In this document: positions 10,831 through 19,392 of the stretch, in pieces
Layout of the letters: each line of letters begins with the position of its first letter
Position numbering within the stretch: the stretch's first letter is position 1
Assembly (NCBI RefSeq): GCF_003581585.1
Contig: NZ_QXIR01000007.1
Coordinates: 1 to 64,000 of the forward strand
Source: Bacillus salacetis
Lineage (GTDB): Bacteria > Bacillota > Bacilli > Bacillales > Bacillaceae_B
Direction: 5' to 3'
Length of the DNA stretch: 64,000 nucleotides
Position numbers and translations under genes: made by a program
Notes under the pieces: model-generated
Told to the model about the DNA's origin: nothing
Databases searched by the model: none
The model's input: the letters and a program-made list of their open reading frames with translations, nothing else

Positions 10831-10948
10831 GTTCCAGCACCTAGCCCCTCGGGGTCATAAGCCAATCCGTCAAGAAGGTGAAAGAGCCACCTTCCCGCCG
10901 GCTCGTCTTATGCCTGTCGGGGCTGATCAAGGTGCTTCCGCTTTTTAT
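10831..10948. repeat. palindromic extragenic repeat, copy 1
   Basis: About 118 bp. It begins TTCCAGCACCTAGCCCCTCG and ends with CTGTCGGGGCTGATCAAGG then TGCTTCCGCTTTTTAT; the two ends are near-inverted copies of each other. The middle has its own nested inverted repeats (CATAAG/CTTATG, AAGGTG/CACCTT). The tandem neighbour shares the ends but not the middle. Confidence 0.75.
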
Positions 10949-10954
10949 CAATCC

Positions 10955-11073
10955 AGCTCCAGCACCTAGCCCCTCGGGATCAAATAACCCGAGGAGAATA
11001 AAAGGAAAGAACGCCTTTTTTTCTCCTCGGAACATTTGCCTGTCGGGGCTGATCAAGGTGCTTCCACTTTTTA
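10955..11073. repeat. palindromic extragenic repeat, copy 2
   Basis: Same terminal boxes as copy 1, 6 bp after it. The inner stem is different (CCGAGGAGAA with TTCTCCTCGG). It lies between glgP and yteA, which are convergent, and could act as a structured 3' end on either strand. Confidence 0.75.
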
Positions 11074-11149
11074 TGTAGAGGATCGGTTCCACCCGATCCC
11101 CGGTGTGAGTAAAGATATATATCATCAACAGGCATGTTTCACCTGTGAT

Positions 11150-11914
11150 TTATTTTTTCTTATCTGAAATGTAGCTGTCCCTTTTTTTATAGGGGATGTC
11201 CCCAATCGGCGATTCGAGACCTTCCCGGTCCAGCTTGTCTTCGTATTCCTCCATTTTTTCATTTGGTACGACTTTTCGTTCTTTGCCTTCTATATTTGTT
11301 GCCGAGAAGGAATCGATGTCTTCTGTGTTTCCGTCATTCGATCTGACTCCGTCTTGATAAAGGGAATCATAGTCGTCATAGGTCCCATTGAAATCTGAAG
11401 GAGTTTCGGATGTCCCGTATCTGGCAGCTTCCTGAAAGCTGTCCTGGTAGTCCTTTACCTCATCACGCCGGCCTTTGATGAAGCTGTCATTTTTGGGAGG
11501 AGTGAGTATCTCTTCCTCAACAGGCCTGTCTGTTCCCGGAGTCTTCTCAGGAGTGTCATCCACACAGTACAGGGTTGTTGGTATGACCTCAAGTCTTTCA
11601 TACTCAATGTCCTTCCCGCACACTTTGCACTTTCCGTAAGTTCCCTTTTCCATTGCCGAAAGGGCCTGATTCACCTTTTCCATTTCTGATTCAGCATGAT
11701 CATCAAGGGCAAAGCCTTTTTCACGTTCAAATAGCTCGGTTCCAAGGTCGGCAGGATGATTATCGACCGTATTAAGTTCCCCGTACCTCTCCTGTTCGTC
11801 TTGGCCATGCAGTGTTTTTTCATCATTGTCCAAGTGCCTTTGGAGCTGTTCTTTACGTTCCAGCAATTCATCTTTTAACTTGCCAAGTTGCTTATCCGTC
11901 AACATCTGTTTCAC
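11150..11914 (-). CDS. yteA: DksA/TraR-like zinc-finger protein YteA
   Basis: 254-aa protein with an N-terminal coiled-coil (LKDELLERKEQLQRHLDND) and a TraR/DksA C4-type finger near residues 95-120 (CKVCGKDI ... LYCVDD). Only three of the four canonical cysteines are present: the last is replaced by Asp. The remaining C-terminal half is acidic and low-complexity. DksA relatives bind RNA polymerase near its secondary channel; whether this one does is unknown. B. subtilis yteA sits in the same place between glg and men. Confidence 0.85.
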   Translation of the reverse strand: MKQMLTDKQLGKLKDELLERKEQLQRHLDNDEKTLHGQDEQERYGELNTVDNHPADLGTELFEREKGFALDDHAESEMEKVNQALSAMEKGTYGKCKVCGKDIEYERLEVIPTTLYCVDDTPEKTPGTDRPVEEEILTPPKNDSFIKGRRDEVKDYQDSFQEAARYGTSETPSDFNGTYDDYDSLYQDGVRSNDGNTEDIDSFSATNIEGKERKVVPNEKMEEYEDKLDREGLESPIGDIPYKKRDSYISDKKK

Positions 11915-12054
11915 GTCCTTTGGTCCATATTATATTGCAGGCAATTTCAAATATGAAATGGTAAGTTGGTTTTCAGGTATGTTGTACTTTATCCATTATG
12001 GACATGGTGGAAACATGAATATTGAGGATGGAAAACATTGAGAGGGGATGCTCT

Positions 12055-12864
12055 TTAGTGAAGCCGCTTTACGATCAGAGAGGCAGAACGGTAATATGGG
12101 TGGTTCAAGGCCGCGGAAACTCTTATACTGATGGCGTCTCCCTCGGTTAGCGTGGATTGGATCGTCCTGCCTATTGTTGTGATTATCTTGGTTTCTGGAT
12201 CATCCACATACAAATCAAAGCCCGAACCAGGCAGGAATTCATTTCCACGGAACAGTTCAAAGCTGGCACCTTGCATGGCTGCTTTCCTGGCAGTGAGCAG
12301 GACAGTCAACTCCGCAGTGATTTCATATATCCCATCTGCAGTAACAGACAGACCATTCTTTAACAAATCCGGCGTCATGTTCATTGCCGGTCCCGCTTCA
12401 TAAAACTGAATGGACTCGAAACGGCCGATAAGGGAGTGTTCTTCATCGTTTCCATACAAAGAACCAAAGCCTGACGTTTTAATGGATTCCTGTTGATCGA
12501 AAACCTGAGGTGCTGGATTTTCTGAATAAACTGGATGGTTCATGGTCAATAACCCTTCGGTATTTCTTCCCCACAGCGAAATATCTATATCTTCCCCAGC
12601 CTCATCATTCATTTTGACTTCGATCAATAGTTTATCGAAGTCTGCATAATAATCAATTGTTTTTGCCTGTTTTGGCGGGATGTCGACTGTTTGCAGTATA
12701 TACGTTTTCCGGTCCATTCCGGTCCCGTGGCTTCCCTGGATAAGTACGGAGGAAGAACTGCCGGCATTCCGGTTGACCAGCTGCAGAGTCAACTGCTGGC
12801 TGGGTCTTGCTCCGTTAACTGGAGAGTTATCGATCATGCCTGTTGTAAGTCGTTTCAATTTCAA
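12055..12864 (-). CDS. hypothetical protein, C1q/BclA-like C-terminal fold suspected
   Basis: 269 aa with no signal peptide or membrane segment. The C-terminal half (from about 165) has the strand pattern of trimeric C1q/TNF-like domains found at the tip of BclA-type exosporium proteins: GIYEITAELTVLL followed by FELFRGNEFLPGSGF and EGDAISIRV. The N-terminal half is a second beta-rich module (LTLQLVNRNAGSSSS, then IDYYADFDKLLIEV). There is no collagen GXX repeat. A spore-surface role is an inference; family assignment needs a profile search. Single gene, ATG start with AGGAGG upstream. Confidence 0.6.
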   Translation of the reverse strand: MKLKRLTTGMIDNSPVNGARPSQQLTLQLVNRNAGSSSSVLIQGSHGTGMDRKTYILQTVDIPPKQAKTIDYYADFDKLLIEVKMNDEAGEDIDISLWGRNTEGLLTMNHPVYSENPAPQVFDQQESIKTSGFGSLYGNDEEHSLIGRFESIQFYEAGPAMNMTPDLLKNGLSVTADGIYEITAELTVLLTARKAAMQGASFELFRGNEFLPGSGFDLYVDDPETKIITTIGRTIQSTLTEGDAISIRVSAALNHPYYRSASLIVKRLH

Positions 12865-12990
12865 TACCTCCTTCTTGATTTAACCATACGATACAGCCAC
12901 TTTTAATGTATGCGGTATCCTGATACTTGCCTGTTTATTCCGCCTAAGGAATAGCAGTGATTTTTGGGGTTTTCATTTAATTCCGGACAT

Positions 12991-13020
12991 AAAAAGACCA
13001 ACCGCAGCAGCGATTGGTCC
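12991..13020 (-). terminator. menA terminator
   Basis: On the minus strand GACCAATCGC / GCGGTTGGTC with a 4-nt loop and TTTTT, 10 nt after the menA stop. Confidence 0.9.
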
Positions 13021-13029
13021 TGGTGAAAT

Positions 13030-13950
13030 TTAGATGTAACTGATAAACAGCCCGATGGAAAGCAGGAATCCGAAAATTGTGTTTGTCTGCGCAGTGGCTT
13101 TCATTGCAGGCATCATTTGAATCGGCATGGTTTTTCCAATAAAGCCTTTATATGCTTTGACGGCTTTAGGTATGCTGATCAAACTGATGAGGAGCCATGG
13201 TGTGAACGAACCGGCAATGACCAAGCCAATCACCCAGACGTAAGACAGGGCAAATGCAGCTCCCAGAAGGTTGATGGCACTTTTCCTGCCAATAAGTATT
13301 GCCAGTGTTTTTCTGCCGTTTTCTTTATCTCCATCAAGATCCCGAATATTGTTGGCCATAAGGATCATGCCAACAAGAATAAAGATAGGGATCGAAATAA
13401 TGACACTCAATGAAGTCACCATTCCGGTCTGGATATAGAAGGAGATCAGAATGATCACAATCCCCATAAAGAAGCCTGCTACAATCTCACCAAATGGTGT
13501 ATAGGCAATTGGTACAGGTCCACCAGTATAAAAATAGCCCACTGCCATGCAAACTAAGCCTATTACTGCGAGCCACCAGCTGCTGTTGGCACAGATATAC
13601 AATCCGAGGAGGAATGCTATTCCGTATAAACCGAATGCCAAGCCTTTTACAGTGGAGGGCTTAACACCATTTCGGACGATGGCACCGCCGATCCCAATCG
13701 ATTTCTCGTTATCAAGACCTCTTGCAAAATCGTAATATTCGTTGAACATATTGGTCGCAGCCTGAATCAGGATGCTTGCAACCAACATTGCTAAAAAGAG
13801 AAGCCAGTCAATATCCCCGTACTGAACGGCTAAAGCAGTTCCGAGCAGGACGGGAACAAAAGCGGCTGTAAGTGTATGAGGCCTGGTCAGCTGCCACCAA
13901 ATACGCCAGCCTTTATCTGACTCCACAATATTGGAAGTATATGTCTCCAT
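13030..13950 (-). CDS. menA: 1,4-dihydroxy-2-naphthoate polyprenyltransferase
   Basis: UbiA-family membrane enzyme that joins DHNA to the polyprenyl chain, making demethylmenaquinone. Both Asp-rich motifs are visible: NMFNEYYDFARGLD near residue 68 and NNIRDLDGDKENG near 200. About eight hydrophobic helices; 306 aa. It is divergent from menF with a 277-bp shared upstream region, the usual Bacillus arrangement. Confidence 0.95.
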   Translation of the reverse strand: METYTSNIVESDKGWRIWWQLTRPHTLTAAFVPVLLGTALAVQYGDIDWLLFLAMLVASILIQAATNMFNEYYDFARGLDNEKSIGIGGAIVRNGVKPSTVKGLAFGLYGIAFLLGLYICANSSWWLAVIGLVCMAVGYFYTGGPVPIAYTPFGEIVAGFFMGIVIILISFYIQTGMVTSLSVIISIPIFILVGMILMANNIRDLDGDKENGRKTLAILIGRKSAINLLGAAFALSYVWVIGLVIAGSFTPWLLISLISIPKAVKAYKGFIGKTMPIQMMPAMKATAQTNTIFGFLLSIGLFISYI

Positions 13951-14152
13951 CTAGTTCCTCTCCTTAATTGTGGAAAATAGGTAAGATACAATTGCTTTAC
14001 AGATTAAAGTTTAGGTAAAGGACACAAAAGTGTCAATAACTTTTTCAAAAAGCCGGAAGGTGTTATTTTCCATATATAAGCGTATAAACCGTTCCGTTTC
14101 TCAAATGAGTAAAAAGGAGTTATTATATAATAAGGAAATAAAGTGATGAACG

Positions 14153-14181
14153 TTGACACGACTATATGTCAGGTGTATCTT
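14153..14181 (+). promoter_or_regulatory. sigma-A-like promoter of menFDHB
   Basis: TTGACA (14153-14158), 17 bp, TATCTT (14176-14181), 46 bp before the menF start. A perfect -35 with an acceptable -10. Confidence 0.6.
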
Positions 14182-14227
14182 AAAATAGGTTTGTAATCTT
14201 AAGGAAAGGCTTTATGGGGGGATTGTT

Positions 14228-15634
14228 TTGAGTATTATTCAGGATATCAAAATCGGAGGCAGCTTTGAAAAGGCCTTGGCTAAAGCTGAAGCTGAAGGCA
14301 TTCCGGTTTTATACAGTGCAGTTCAAAAGGTCAGCCGCGTAAACCCCCTTTCATTTTATACAAAGGGCTTTTCACTATATAATGGAGAGCGCTTTTTTTG
14401 GAAGGACAAGGAGAACAATACACAAATTGCCGGTTTAGGCAGCTCATATATGCTACGCAATGATTCAGAGGATAACCGTTATGATTCGATTGAGAACGAG
14501 TGGAAGCGCTTAATCGGAAATGCGGTTATAGAATCCGAGAGGGAAATCGCTGGTACGGGACCTCTATTATTTGGTGGGTTTTCTTTTGATCCAACGGTTC
14601 CGCGGTCGAAGGAATGGTCAGATTTTTCCCATGGTATTTTTCAGCTGCCTACCTTTATGTTGACAGTGACGGAGGAAGGAAGTTATTTAACGACAAATAT
14701 CCTCTGCACCTCACAGGATGATGAGACTTTATTGGATATCATTGATAAGAAACAAAGGGAATTGCTTGGGCAGCCGGAAGAAAGAGATTCAGCATTAACT
14801 TTATTAAAAGCAGTGGAAATTGCTCCGGAAGAATGGAAGGCATCGCTTGAAGGTGTGGTTTCACAGTTGAAAGCCGGGGAAATGGACAAGGTCGTCCTTG
14901 CCAGGAAGATGCTTATGGCTTTCAAGGATAAGCCTTCTTCAGATGAGGTCATCCATAACCTCTTGAATGAACAGAGAGACAGCTTTATCTTTTCATTGGA
15001 AGTGGCAAACAGCTGTTTCCTTGGCGCATCACCTGAAAGGCTTGTAAAAAAAGAGGATGCCGAGATCCTGTCCACCTGTCTTGCCGGCTCCATTGCCCGC
15101 AGCACGGATCCTGAAGAAGACCGGAGATTGGGTGAAAGCCTGCTCGGGGATGAAAAGAACCGCCACGAACATCATCTGGTCGTGGAAATGATCAAGGATG
15201 TACTTGATCAACATTGCTCAGAGGTGCAAATTCCGGATGAGCCCGTGTTGATGAAAGTAAGGGACATTCAGCATCTATATACTCCCGTAAAAGGGAAAGC
15301 CGGGAATGGAACCTCCATTTTGAAATTCGTCTCACAGCTTCATCCTACCCCTGCACTTGGCGGGGTGCCGCGTGATAAAGCCATGGAGACAATCAAAGAG
15401 GCTGAGAATATGGACAGGGGCCTGTATGCAGCGCCAATGGGATGGATGGATGCCTATGGAAACGGGGAATTTGTCGTTTCCATCCGTTCAGGACTTATCC
15501 ATAAAGATGAAGCATTCCTTTTCTCTGGATGCGGTGTGGTTGCCGATTCTACGGCTGAAAGTGAATATAGGGAAACACAAATCAAGTTCAAACCAATGTT
15601 TCGGGCTTTAGGAGGAAATACTGATGGACTTTGA
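14228..15634 (+). CDS. menF: isochorismate synthase
   Basis: Converts chorismate to isochorismate, the first step of menaquinone synthesis. 468 aa with the chorismate-utilising fold in the C-terminal half: LAGSIARSTDPEEDR, then HLVVEMIKDVL, LHPTPALGGVP and the YRETQIKFKPM end. TTG start with GGGGGG 6 nt upstream. The stop overlaps the menD start by 11 bp. Confidence 0.93.
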   Translation: MSIIQDIKIGGSFEKALAKAEAEGIPVLYSAVQKVSRVNPLSFYTKGFSLYNGERFFWKDKENNTQIAGLGSSYMLRNDSEDNRYDSIENEWKRLIGNAVIESEREIAGTGPLLFGGFSFDPTVPRSKEWSDFSHGIFQLPTFMLTVTEEGSYLTTNILCTSQDDETLLDIIDKKQRELLGQPEERDSALTLLKAVEIAPEEWKASLEGVVSQLKAGEMDKVVLARKMLMAFKDKPSSDEVIHNLLNEQRDSFIFSLEVANSCFLGASPERLVKKEDAEILSTCLAGSIARSTDPEEDRRLGESLLGDEKNRHEHHLVVEMIKDVLDQHCSEVQIPDEPVLMKVRDIQHLYTPVKGKAGNGTSILKFVSQLHPTPALGGVPRDKAMETIKEAENMDRGLYAAPMGWMDAYGNGEFVVSIRSGLIHKDEAFLFSGCGVVADSTAESEYRETQIKFKPMFRALGGNTDGL

Positions 15635-17357
15635 TCATCAGAAAGCATTAACTGAATATCTTTCTGCTTTTATAGCTGAACTTCATCATGCAGGTATCAA
15701 CAAAGTGGTTATTAGTCCCGGGTCCCGTTCGACCCCGCTGGCCATGTTGTTTGCAAAGCATCCCAACATAGAAGTTTTCATCAATATTGATGAAAGGTCG
15801 GCAGCTTTCTTTGCATTGGGTCTGGCTAAAGCAGAGAAGCAGGCAGTGGCTGTTCTCTGTACTTCGGGTACGGCTGCCGCCAATTATTATCCGGCGGTCA
15901 TTGAAGCAAAGTACTCCAGGGTGCCACTGATTGTCCTGACTGCGGACAGGCCGCATGAATTAAGGGAAGTGGGAGCCCCGCAGGCGATTAACCAGATTAA
16001 TCTCTTTGGCGGCCATGTCAAATGGTTTGATGAGATGGCATTGCCGGAACATACTGATTCCATGATGGATTATGCCAGGAGAGCGGCTGCACGCGGCACG
16101 GCTGTTGCCCGGAAATCACCTGAGGGGCCAGTCCACTTTAATTTTCCGCTGCGGGAACCGCTGATACCGGATATGAGTTACACCTTTGAACAAGAAACAA
16201 GTAAGACTGTCATCACTAATGGATCAGGCGGCGTTTCCCATGCTGTGATTGAAAGGCTGGCATCAGTTCTTTCCGGGAAGACGAAAGGGCTTATTGTATG
16301 CGGTCCCCAAACCGATGCAGGTGCAGCGGGAGAAGTTGTCCGGCTGGCTGAGAAGCTGCATTTTCCTGTATTGGCAGACCCGCTTTCCTCTTTAAGAAGC
16401 GGGGCACACGGCAAGTCTCATATCATTGACGGCTATGACAGCTTCCTGCGGAATGCAAAGGTTAAATCGGCGATGAGTCCTGATATCGTCATTCGTGTAG
16501 GGGCAATGCCGGTATCTAAAGCATTGACGCTGTACCTGAAAGATCAGGACGCCGATCATTGGGTCATCGATTCAGGGGGAATGTGGCGGGATCCGTCAGG
16601 TATAGCTACCGAGATGATTTATGCGGATGAAGGCGAAGTGCTGAATTCGTTATCTGCTGCCCTGGAGGGACTTGGCCATGGAGAAGAATGGCTGGACAAA
16701 TGGGTAGAGATCAATCGCAGAACACAGGAAATAACAGCTGAATTCTCCGCGGAAAGTGAAATTCTAGATGAAGGAACAGCTGTCAAAAGGTTAATAGAAT
16801 CCCTTCCCGGGAATTCCGTCATATTTGCAAGCAACAGTATGCCGATCCGGGATCTGGATACGTTTTTTATGAACAATGATAAAAATATCACCGCCATGGC
16901 GAACAGAGGAGCCAATGGGATTGACGGTGTCGTCTCCACAGCCATGGGAATCAGTGCGTCTGGTTTGCCGACTTATTTGGTCATTGGAGATTTGGCCTTT
17001 TACCATGATATGAATGGGCTGCTGGCAGGGAAAATGTATGGTTTGAACCTGAAGATACTTTTGGTCAATAACAACGGCGGAGGTATTTTTTCTTATTTGC
17101 CGCAAGCAGATGAGAAAGAGCATTTCGAGCATCTATTTGGTACGCCGGCAAATTTGGACTTTGTTCATGCAGCTGGACTTTACGGAGCACACTATAAGCA
17201 AGCTGTGTCGATCGACGAATTTACGGATGCTTTGGCAGAATGGGAAACAACTCCGGGATTATCCATCATTGAAGCTGTCACAAACAGACAGGAAAATGTC
17301 CGTAACCATCGAGAAATGTGGAACATTGTTTCCCGGGAAATAGAAAAGCTGCTGTAG
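15624..17357 (+). CDS. menD: SEPHCHC synthase (MenD)
   Basis: Thiamine-diphosphate enzyme joining isochorismate and 2-oxoglutarate to give SEPHCHC. 577 aa. The N-terminal pyrimidine-binding domain has SPGSRSTPLAM and INIDERSAAFFALG; the C-terminal cofactor motif is GDLAFYHDMNG ... NNNGGGIF near residues 455-490. ATG start preceded by AGGAGG inside menF. Confidence 0.95.
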   Translation: MDFDHQKALTEYLSAFIAELHHAGINKVVISPGSRSTPLAMLFAKHPNIEVFINIDERSAAFFALGLAKAEKQAVAVLCTSGTAAANYYPAVIEAKYSRVPLIVLTADRPHELREVGAPQAINQINLFGGHVKWFDEMALPEHTDSMMDYARRAAARGTAVARKSPEGPVHFNFPLREPLIPDMSYTFEQETSKTVITNGSGGVSHAVIERLASVLSGKTKGLIVCGPQTDAGAAGEVVRLAEKLHFPVLADPLSSLRSGAHGKSHIIDGYDSFLRNAKVKSAMSPDIVIRVGAMPVSKALTLYLKDQDADHWVIDSGGMWRDPSGIATEMIYADEGEVLNSLSAALEGLGHGEEWLDKWVEINRRTQEITAEFSAESEILDEGTAVKRLIESLPGNSVIFASNSMPIRDLDTFFMNNDKNITAMANRGANGIDGVVSTAMGISASGLPTYLVIGDLAFYHDMNGLLAGKMYGLNLKILLVNNNGGGIFSYLPQADEKEHFEHLFGTPANLDFVHAAGLYGAHYKQAVSIDEFTDALAEWETTPGLSIIEAVTNRQENVRNHREMWNIVSREIEKLL

Positions 17358-17388
17358 TTTGACAATAAATTCACACAGGGGATACAAA

Positions 17389-18195
17389 ATGTTCTTATCA
17401 ATCAATGGGCTGCAGTATCATATCGAAGTGAGAGGGGAGGGCCCTCCCTTGCTGCTTCTTCACGGATTTACGGGTGACGGCAGTACATGGGAGTGTGTAC
17501 TGCCTTTTCTGAAAGAATTCCAAACGATAACAGTGGATCTGCTTGGACATGGTCTGACCGATTCACCTGATACACCTGAGCGCTACCATATAGAGCAAGC
17601 CGCAAACGACTTGAACCAGATTCTGTATCAATTGAATTACGAGGAGGTATACCTGCTCGGCTATTCAATGGGTGGAAGGCTGGCGCTTGGATTCACAGCT
17701 GCCTATCCTGCGCTTGTCAAAGCGCTGATCTTGGAAAGTTCTTCTCCAGGATTGAAAACGGAAGAAGAGCGCATTCAAAGAATCTCAGGTGATGAAAGGT
17801 TGGCTGAAAGGATTTTGTCCAGAGGGTTAAATGACTTCATTGGCTATTGGGAAAACATCCCCCTATTTTCGTCGCAGAAATCACTGCCTTATGATGTACA
17901 GGAAGAAATCAGGCAAAACAGGCTTTCGCAAAATCCGATCGGGCTTGCTAACAGCCTGAGAGGAATGGGGACAGGCAGTCAGCCTTCCTATTGGGATGAA
18001 TTAAAAAGCCTTTCCATGGACATGCTCTTTATTGCAGGCGGGCTCGATACCAAGTTCTGCATGATTGCCAAGGAAATGGAAAAAGGTGTGAAAAATGCAG
18101 AAGCGGCAATAATTGATGGGGCGGGCCATGCATTACATGTGGAAGAACCTGAAAAGTTTGGTACAATAGTAAGTGAGTTTTTAAAGAATACATAA
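17389..18195 (+). CDS. menH: SHCHC synthase (alpha/beta hydrolase MenH)
   Basis: Removes pyruvate from SEPHCHC to give SHCHC. 268 aa alpha/beta hydrolase with LLHGFTGDGSTWE, nucleophile motif GYSMGG near residue 92, and catalytic His in GAGHALHVEEPE. I choose ATG 17389 with AGGGGA 8 nt before it over a TTG at 17359 that has no ribosome site. Confidence 0.93.
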   Translation: MFLSINGLQYHIEVRGEGPPLLLLHGFTGDGSTWECVLPFLKEFQTITVDLLGHGLTDSPDTPERYHIEQAANDLNQILYQLNYEEVYLLGYSMGGRLALGFTAAYPALVKALILESSSPGLKTEEERIQRISGDERLAERILSRGLNDFIGYWENIPLFSSQKSLPYDVQEEIRQNRLSQNPIGLANSLRGMGTGSQPSYWDELKSLSMDMLFIAGGLDTKFCMIAKEMEKGVKNAEAAIIDGAGHALHVEEPEKFGTIVSEFLKNT

Positions 18196-18210
18196 GGAGG
18201 TTTTCCCGTT

Positions 18211-19029
18211 ATGTCATTTGAATGGGTAAGCGAAAGAAATTATGAAGACATTCTGTACGAAACATATAATGGAATCGCGAAAATCACGATCAACCGTCCT
18301 GAGGTTCGCAATGCATTCCGTCCAAAGACGGTAATGGAATTGATCGATGCATTCGCATATGCGAGAGATGATTCGAAGGTGGGCGTCATCATCCTTACAG
18401 GTGCCGGCGAGCACGCATTCTGTTCAGGAGGAGATCAAAGAGTCCGCGGCCATGGAGGGTACGTTGGCGAAGATGAAATCCCTCGCTTGAACGTCCTTGA
18501 TCTTCAGCGTTTGATCCGTGTGATTCCTAAACCGGTCATCGCGATGGTGGCAGGTTATGCCATCGGAGGAGGCCATGTTCTGCATGTAGTATGTGATATC
18601 ACTATCGCAGCAGACAATGCTGTATTCGGACAAACAGGACCTAAAGTCGGAAGCTTTGATGCAGGTTATGGTGCCGGATACCTTGCTCGTATCGTCGGCC
18701 ATAAGAAAGCCAAAGAAATCTGGTACCTGTGCCGTCAATACGGTGCGCAGGAAGCTCTTGAAATGGGCTTGGTCAACACGGTGGTTCCTTATGAGAAACT
18801 GGAAGAAGAAACCGTTCAATGGGCTTCAGAAATGCTTGAGAAGAGCCCGACCGCCCTTCGCTTCCTGAAAGCTGCTTTCAATGCGGATACAGATGGACTT
18901 GCCGGTCTTCAGCAGCTTGCCGGGGATGCGACACTTCTATATTACACAACAGATGAAGCAAAAGAAGGCCGCGATGCGTTTAAGGAAAAACGCAAGCCGG
19001 ACTTCGGTCAATTCCCTCGTTTCCCTTAA
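18211..19029 (+). CDS. menB: 1,4-dihydroxy-2-naphthoyl-CoA synthase
   Basis: Crotonase-family ring closure of o-succinylbenzoyl-CoA. 272 aa with [10 protein letters not shown] and [15 protein letters not shown] oxyanion-hole segments and the C-terminal [19 protein letters not shown] block typical of MenB. AAGGAGG lies before the ATG, 15 bp after menH. Codon use looks more biased than in its neighbours, consistent with high expression. Confidence 0.95.
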   Translation: MSFEWVSERNYEDILYETYNGIAKITINRPEVRNAFRPKTVMELIDAFAYARDDSKVGVIILTGAGEHAFCSGGDQRVRGHGGYVGEDEIPRLNVLDLQRLIRVIPKPVIAMVAGYAIGGGHVLHVVCDITIAADNAVFGQTGPKVGSFDAGYGAGYLARIVGHKKAKEIWYLCRQYGAQEALEMGLVNTVVPYEKLEEETVQWASEMLEKSPTALRFLKAAFNADTDGLAGLQQLAGDATLLYYTTDEAKEGRDAFKEKRKPDFGQFPRFP

Positions 19030-19091
19030 TCGGGAAGATGCTTGGAGCGGATTGAATCCGGGCAGTACGGGTTGATTGATGAAACACAAGG

Positions 19092-19122
19092 GCTTGATGG
19101 ATACCTCCATCAAGCTTTTTTT
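19092..19122 (+). terminator. terminator after menB
   Basis: GCTTGATGGA / TCCATCAAGC stem with a 4-nt loop and a seven-T tail. It separates menFDHB from menEC. Confidence 0.92.
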
Positions 19123-19192
19123 CGATGAGCGAAGTATATATTACGTCCGGGAACCATGAATAAAGCAGAATCCCACAGCGCAACATTTACTA

Positions 19193-19338
19193 AGGCTGTT
19201 TTCACATTTATCGCTGCTTTTGGAAAAATCCCATGTGCAGGATTTTTCCCCTGTATATAAAGCAGCAGCTCTTTTTTTCCTGCTAACCGGGGTTTTTACG
19301 ACGATATAAAATTTATATTGAATATACGAAAGAGCTCT
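19193..19338 (+). repeat. MITE-like element copy B
   Basis: 146 bp, ends AGGCTGTTTTC ... GAAAGAGCTCT as imperfect terminal inverted repeats. Directly flanked by TTACTA on both sides (19187-19192 and 19339-19344), a perfect 6-bp target duplication. It contains the family core AGCAGCTCTTTTTTTCCTGC. It lies between the menB terminator and menE, so menE's promoter must be in it or in the 55 bp after it. Confidence 0.8.
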
Positions 19339-19392
19339 TTACTAAGATAAATTGAAGAAACAATAGAAACACAATGGATTGGAGACTTCGAA

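Noticed and set aside
10841-11128. ORFs on both strands across the palindromic repeats
   Set aside because: They read the two repeat copies; no ribosome site, and the predicted peptides repeat with the DNA.
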